From assembly GCA_018398765.1 (NCBI GenBank), contig JAHBMJ010002092.1, positions 1-22,799 of the forward strand: a DNA stretch of 22,799 nucleotides, read 5' to 3'. Below, piece by piece: positions 18,040-22,799 of this stretch. The translations under genes and the position numbers were made by a program. Every line of letters begins with the position of its first letter. The stretch's first letter is position 1. The notes beneath the pieces were generated by a model. That model saw only the letters and a program-made list of their open reading frames with translations. It did not search any database and had not been told where the DNA came from. Origin of the DNA: Chromera velia. Lineage: Eukaryota; Sar; Chromeraceae.

Positions 18040-18549
18040 AGGAGAGAATTTGAGTTTTATAGTTGTACTTAGGGCGGCTGCAATTTTATATTGGTTGACG
18101 CATGGTGAAGGGCGGGTGCGCACCATGCACCGCTGTTTTGCTTTCATCCGCGGCCTGCCATGCATTTGTTTTTGTAGCATTGGCATGCATTTGTGTGAGT
18201 TAGCATGCATGGGCCATCCGAGATTAATGTGCACTTTACCTATGATTTTGACAATTCGCATGCAGGCCCTTTGGATCGAAACCGCTCAATCTTCTCGCTT
18301 CCTGCAGAGGATGTTAAAAGCTGACACTCTGCAAACGTCTGACAAGGTGCATGGAAGTCAGAAAATACAGTTGATCAATGCAATTTATAGTCATAATAGT
18401 CACTATTTACTATAATTATAGTTTAAAATAGTAAACTATTTCAACTATTTTTCATGCTGACAAAAATAGTCCACAATAATAACTATAACAAGTCATAATA
18501 GTCGACTATACCAACTATTTCAACTATTCTGACAGTTCATTCATACAAC
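18040..18549. other. 3' flank of the retroelement
   Basis: It lies between the RT stop and the end of the minus-strand gene. The first 330 bases have mixed composition with four GCATGC motifs (18160-18265). After that comes an AT-rich block of ACTATT/AATAGT motifs. It likely holds the element's 3' UTR and terminal repeat. I see no clear poly-A tail. Confidence 0.5.
18385..18533. repeat. ACTATT/AATAGT repeat block
   Basis: ACTATT and its complement AATAGT recur about ten times in 150 bases, several as inverted pairs. The 13-mer ACTATTTCAACTA occurs at 18435-18447 and 18514-18526 and also upstream of the element at 14766-14778. Confidence 0.75.
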
Positions 18550-20994
18550 TCAGTCCTCATCCGAATCGAGACCAAAGAGGTCTTCAGGCTTCTCTTCCTC
18601 CCCACTGACTGCTGCTGCAGCGCCTCCCTCTTTCTTTGCTTCCACAAAGACCCCAAACCTCGCAAGGCAAGACCTGGTGTAGAAAATTGGTTCAGCAAAA
18701 GGGGAGACAAGAGAAGGATGAATTTTCTTTTCACTTCGAAGTCGAAAAACCAATTCGTCCCTCTCGTCATCGTCCATCTCGAATACTTTTGCTTTGTCTA
18801 ATTCTGCTCGCCCCCCAAAAACGAACTCGACAAGAGAAGTGTAGTCAGCAGCACGGCCTTTCAGCACAGTAGCCGTGAAGCGCTCTCTCTTCAAGATCAA
18901 CTCCATGCTAGCCAGGGTGTGGGCAACCTCACTGATCGTGACGTGCTGGAACGCTTCCAGCTTGGCACCCTTGCGCAAAATGGGTTCCCTCTTTTCCCCC
19001 TCAGCCAGAATCGGGTTGATCATCTCCTGCATGCGCTCAAAGATCTCCTCTGCCTTCACTTTTCCCTTGAAGGCGTTGGCGAAAGAAGAGTTTCTGAGAA
19101 CAGGGGGGAGAGCAGACAACGCAGTCAATCTCGTCAGCTCGAAAGGGTCGGGCTTCTTCACAAAAACAAATTTCTTTGCGACGTCTACCATCTCGTCTCG
19201 ATCAGACACCCAACTCGGATCTGTCGGAATGAACTTGTTCAGCTTTGCCTGCAAAAAGAACAAGGAGGAAAAACGTTAGTTTTCAAATTGATAGTCAAAT
19301 GAATCGAACACAGAAAACACTTGAGAGACGCTTGCAAAGATAGAGGCAAATCAAAGAACATACTTTCAGAAAGAAAGCAGTAAATCAGGCGGGGAAAAAT
19401 CAGAAAAACCTGAAAAGGGTAGATGAAAAAGCATGAGAGTCATATGAAAATCTTGAAGCCCTAACCTCATCAACAGGCTGAAGAAGCACAGTCGAGGCGT
19501 TCTCCAGGGACGGGTGGGTTTTCAGATCCTGGAACTTCCTAGGAACTTCACCTTCCCCTCACTTCCTTTCTTCCCCCCTTCCCAAACGATCTGCCTCCCC
19601 AAGTCCTTTGCCCGACCCTGGTGCTTAGAGGGCACCCGGAGGAAATCAAACACCACCCTTTTCATTGCACCCATGCGGGTGGCATCAATGTTTGCTACCT
19701 TATACCCCATCACGACTTTCCCCTCTGCAATTGCATGCAGCCGATAGAGGTGGAAAACAACCGCGTTAGTCGGATCGATACAAAAGGGCTCTGGCCACTC
19801 TGAGTGTCCCCTACGCGGCTGCACCGTCGCTGCCTCCGGGAAGAAAACATCCATGAAGAAGAGGTGAGCTCCGGCGGGATCTCGTGTCAGCTCTCCTAGC
19901 GTCACACTGCAAAGAAGCGAAGAGAAAGGGGTTTGAAGAGATGAAAAGAGAGTGTATGAAGAGATGGGAAATGGGGAGGAAGGGGGGAATAGAACGAATT
20001 GAGAGACGAGAAAGAGGAGAGACTGTGACAAAGAGACGTGGAGAGATAGTCTACAAAAAGAAAAAAAAAAGCCATCCACCTACCAATGCCAAAGAACCAG
20101 AAACTTCTTCACCTCATGGGATGGGAAGCCATCGAGGTACTTCTAGATCCATAGCTCGATAGATTCCTCGTCTTCTGGGGTATCATTTTCCTGAGAGACC
20201 CCCTTTTCCCCTTTCTCCCCCCTTTGGGGCAGGGCGTTCTTTTGTTCTCTGATCTCCTTAAGTTTTTTGATAACTTTCTTGTTCATATAAAATACTTTCT
20301 TCATGTCCCCCCTCGTGGCGGGGGCGTCCTCGTCAGAGACAGAAAATTCGGAACCTGAGTCTCCAAACCCCCATCGCTTCAGGTGGTTCTTTTTTTTCAG
20401 TTCCTCTTTTTTCTTTGCATTCTCCTTTTCTTTTTCCTTCTCTCTTTCCTTCTCTTTCTCCTTGCTCCCCCCCCCGTTCACCCGAGGGCTCCTTCTCACT
20501 CCTGCGTCCTTCTGCTTTTCCTTTCCCTTGTCCTTCGCTGCGTCTCTTCTCCCCCTCTTCTGTCCTTCCCTAGGCTCTTCCTCACTGTCATTGGCAGCCA
20601 CTGTTGCCGCATTCTCCTTGAGCCTCTTCAGTGCGGGACCTGAGGATACGTGCAGGAAGAAAGCGAAAAAAAAATATGAGTGGGCTGAAAGTGTGAAACA
20701 ACAAAATGAGACTCGACCCGAGACTGGACCACTGGACCAACACGAACGAACCGTGAAGCAAAAAAGCCAACGAGAGCCTTTTCTTTTTTTCATTCACCTT
20801 CGTCACACTGATCATGAGTACCTTTGTCAGCTCCCCCTGCAAAGCATAAAGAGGAGGAGCGGTATGGTTGAGGAGAAAAAACGGACAAGATAAAAAAGTG
20901 GAGACGAGATTGGAGAAGTCCAGAAAAAGCTGTCGCAGCTCCAATTATCAGACCACCCACCAGATTTCTTTTTCCCCCCACGCTTTTCCACCAT
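18550..20994 (-). CDS. Five-exon gene of unknown function, with internal TAG and frameshift
   Basis: Exon model (minus): 20994-20961 (ATG, MVEKRGGKKKS), a 15-nt microexon 20836-20822, 20639-20084, 19906-19466 and 19248-18550 (TGA). All junctions have GT and AG, and the phases fit (1, 1, 2, 0). The N-terminal third is low-complexity Lys/Glu/Arg, then come MKKVFYMNKKVIKKLKEIRE and, in exon 4, globular sequence (HLFFMDVFFPEAATVQP, FCIDPTNAVVFHLYRLHA). Exon 5 is mainly helical and ends in an acidic tail, LFGLDSDED. Two faults are seen. One is a TAG at 20145-20143 with the same frame continuing as KYLDGFPSHEVKKF to the donor. The other is an 11-bp tandem duplication at about 19531-19549 that shifts exon 4 out of the frame needed for KFQDLKTHPSLENAS and exon 5. 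So it is either a young pseudogene, or the sequence has errors, or a 57-nt intron (GTCTCT...ATCTAG) removes the TAG. The family was not recognised. Confidence 0.6.
20822..20836 (-). other. 15-nt microexon
   Basis: GGGGAGCTGACAAAG lies between TTTGCAG and GTACTC on the minus strand. It adds five in-frame residues and keeps phase 1 on both sides, so the N-terminus reads MVEKRGGKKKSGGADKGPAL. Confidence 0.5.
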
Positions 20995-22138
20995 GACTAC
21001 AGAGGATTAGCAGAAAATTGGGGGAGAGAAGCCAGAGCGGTGGGCAAATAACTGAAGAATGAAAAAGCCGTCTCCTGGGACCAGAGAGTGTATCCCATTT
21101 TTTTTTTAAAGTCTCCTCATACAAAAAAAGGCTGCGTTCTCAAAACGAAGAGGTCCTAAATGAAGTCGATTACTCGGCGCAAAGTTCAACGACTCAGTAA
21201 GCACTGAAGCATCGACCATCGGGCGAGACAACAGAGAATGAAGAAGCGAAGTGTCACTTGAAGTTCAGAGCTGGTGCTCCATGCACCGCGAAAACTTTTT
21301 CGCGCGGCTGCATGGAGCCGGCTGGGGACTCACGCACTCACGCACATATGCATGCAGGCCATGAAAAAAATCCGCTCCGGCTCTTTAATTTGAAGTGCAT
21401 GGGGAGTGATCAACCGTTGTACAGACTGCAGGGCTGGCCAGCTATCGATAGATGAATGATACGGCTTCCATCCCAGGCTTCTCAGCTGGGTACAACAATG
21501 AATCTAATATTATAAGCGGACATGCAATTATTTTCCTCGACCGCTTGCACACCTTGATAATTGAAAAGTGGGGAGAAGATGGCACCAAAGAGACTTGTGT
21601 TGAAACACAGCCTATCGCTTTCCGGGGCCACTGACGCACGCATGCATGACGACGCGGGTTCATGCACGCTTTTCTGGACCATTTGGGGCAGGATCTTTCC
21701 GGGGCCTTTTTTTGGTGAAAGACAGCGTGCATGTATGGGCTGGGGTATGATTGAGGTTTTTGTTATGCATGCCGTGTCCCCATGTATGAGGGGCGGATCT
21801 AGCCTAGTCTGTCAAAAGGTTCCGGTTCGTCCCATCTGTTCTGAATCTAGGAACACTACTCATTAATCACTTTTACTGCGGCTTATTTCTCAAGCGGCGG
21901 TAGAGTAGAACTTGGAGAACAACAAAAAGAGGGGAGAGGCAGGGCAAAAACTTTCTAAAAGTTTGTCTCCTTGGCAAAGGCTACCCTTTGACGGCAGAGA
22001 ACAACTTCAAAGAGACCCCCCCCATTAATCTGCCCCTCATTTTCTCAACCTTCTTTTCTTCCTTTCCTTTCATGCGTTTGCCCCCCCTTTTTTTTCCCTT
22101 CTTGTTTGTATACAAAGAATCAATTACAAAAGGATCGC
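20995..22138. other. Mostly non-coding stretch between two minus-strand genes
   Basis: It should include the promoter and 5' leader of the five-exon gene (ATG 20994) and the 3' flank of the right-edge fragment. Short open frames on both strands around 21442-21732 overlap each other, and neither is convincing. Features seen are a 43-bp interrupted palindrome, several GCATGC motifs (about 21350, 21643, 21765) and a pyrimidine-rich stretch at 22000-22110. Confidence 0.5.
21276..21318. promoter_or_regulatory. 43-bp interrupted palindrome with a TTTTCGCGC core
   Basis: Outer arms GCTCCATGCA (21276-21285) and TGCATGGAGC (21309-21318) are perfect 10-bp inverted copies. Inside them CGCGAAAA and TTTTCGCG form a second perfect 8-bp inverted pair around CT. 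The inner core resembles an E2F/DP site (TTTCGCGC) on both strands. It lies about 280 bases upstream of the minus-strand gene start at 20994. The structure is certain; a regulatory role is inference. Confidence 0.55.
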
Positions 22139-22799
22139 TTAGTTTGCGCCCTCCGAGTCGAAAGACCCGGAGAACGCTGCGACCTCCCTACCGAGAAGGC
22201 ACTCAGGCTGGAAGGGCCCTCTGGTTCCCCTCCTGCTGTGAATTGAACAGAGAAGATTTGCGGCAACGAAACGCTGTAGCGTGCAGGAAAGAACTTTATA
22301 ATACCGGTCCATCAGCCTTGTCTGCACTGCCTCATCTCCCTCTCCTCCTCTCACTCTTCCGGCCCCCAACTTCGCTATCTCTTTCAAAAAACGAATTGTC
22401 CCCTCTCCTGGTCTCCCATATGTCTCAAACACAAGAGGAACAAACCGAAATCCGATTTCATGACAGATCTCACCGTACCTGTCGTTTTTGACCTTCTCCA
22501 TCGCCTTTGCTGCCGACCCTGCTGTTTTTGCGAATCTTCGCAGGCGGTTGGCATCAATTGAGAATGGATGGGTCACTGCGACGTCTCCTAGTACGGTGTC
22601 TCCTGATGGGAGACCTGCAAGGAAATCGGGACGTTTCTGTCTCTCATTGACGAGACGGGTGGGAGTAGACAAGCCTAGCTGTCCGAAGGTTGGCTCCCTT
22701 GTTACATAGCAATGACGGAGCCCCTGCAAAAGAGAGCAGAATGCATCTTTCATCTGTTCATGTCTCCACCACACTCCCCCCCCCGTGCCACAAGTCTGT
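22139..22799 (-). CDS. Restriction-like endonuclease fragment, likely retrotransposon C-terminus
   Basis: A minus-strand frame is open from the right edge to TAA (22141-22139), 219 codons plus the stop, so its start lies outside the window. The N-terminal visible part has CGTG followed by WWRHEQMKDAFCSLL, like the RHD segment after a Cys/His cluster. Then come RPDFLAG, VLGDVAVTHP, a helix, KNDRYGEICHEIGFRFVPLVFETYG and a C-terminal helix. This is the PD...D-x-V/T...K/Y pattern and the 'FxPlvfEtxG' strand of PD-(D/E)XK restriction-like endonucleases at the C-terminus of R2/NeSL-type and related retrotransposons. There it follows the RT and cuts the target DNA. No RT is visible because the window ends. 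It could also be a stand-alone nuclease relic. No stop interrupts it, so it may be intact. Confidence 0.6.
   Translation of the reverse strand, partial: QTCGTGGGVWWRHEQMKDAFCSLLQGLRHCYVTREPTFGQLGLSTPTRLVNERQKRPDFLAGLPSGDTVLGDVAVTHPFSIDANRLRRFAKTAGSAAKAMEKVKNDRYGEICHEIGFRFVPLVFETYGRPGEGTIRFLKEIAKLGAGRVRGGEGDEAVQTRLMDRYYKVLSCTLQRFVAANLLCSIHSRRGTRGPFQPECLLGREVAAFSGSFDSEGAN

Noticed and set aside
13800-18550. Hammerhead ribozyme in the retroelement flanks, as found in some Penelope-like elements
   Set aside because: I looked for a CTGANGA core with a following GAAA on the plus strand and found none with plausible stems.
1-22799. CRISPR array, bacterial operon or phage system
   Set aside because: Introns, microsatellites and eukaryotic retroelements show nuclear DNA; no array of direct repeats with unique spacers is present.

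Overview
This is nuclear DNA from a eukaryote. It has spliceosomal GT..AG introns, long non-coding stretches, many microsatellites and no operon structure. The best guess is a single-celled alga with a complex (secondary or higher) plastid, perhaps a chromerid-like alveolate. The main reason is the plus-strand gene at 6749-7663: its product starts with a signal peptide followed directly by a Phe/Arg/Pro/Ser-rich stretch, like the bipartite leaders of complex-plastid proteins. Frequent GCATGC motifs fit an apicomplexan/chromerid genome only weakly. The lineage is inference.

Layout. (1) 1-663, minus: 5' part of an unrecognised coiled-coil protein running off the left edge. (2) About 2.0-6.0 kb, minus: a multi-exon gene with an N-terminal coiled-coil exon and well-phased downstream exons resembling a SPRY-like fold; its 3' end is uncertain and an N (3041) lies in it. 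(3) 6.0-6.75 kb: a divergent intergenic region with GC-rich tandem repeats and GCATGC palindromes. (4) 6749-7663, plus: an intronless, probably plastid-targeted protein of unknown family. (5) 7.7-8.9 kb: an AT-rich stretch, then what looks like the 3' tail of a minus-strand retroelement. (6) 9.9-13.8 kb, plus: three decayed copies of a protein-kinase catalytic segment among microsatellite-filled introns. (7) 14.8-18.0 kb, plus: a retroelement with a GIY-YIG nuclease domain upstream of its reverse transcriptase, all in one frame but broken by four stop codons, with related AT-rich repeats on both sides. (8) 18.55-20.99 kb, minus: a five-exon gene of unknown function with a 15-nt microexon, an in-frame TAG and an 11-bp duplication that shifts the frame. 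(9) 20.99-22.14 kb: mostly non-coding, with a 43-bp interrupted palindrome. (10) 22139-22799, minus: a C-terminal fragment with a restriction-like (PD-(D/E)XK) endonuclease pattern as in some non-LTR retrotransposons, running off the right edge.

The most notable item is the 14.8-18.0 kb element. Nuclease before RT is the reverse of canonical Penelope elements and matches the permuted Chlamys/Naiad-type Penelope-like elements known from green algae and protists. The genes do not form a pathway. The window looks like a repeat-rich region in which a few host genes sit among retroelements and pseudogenes.
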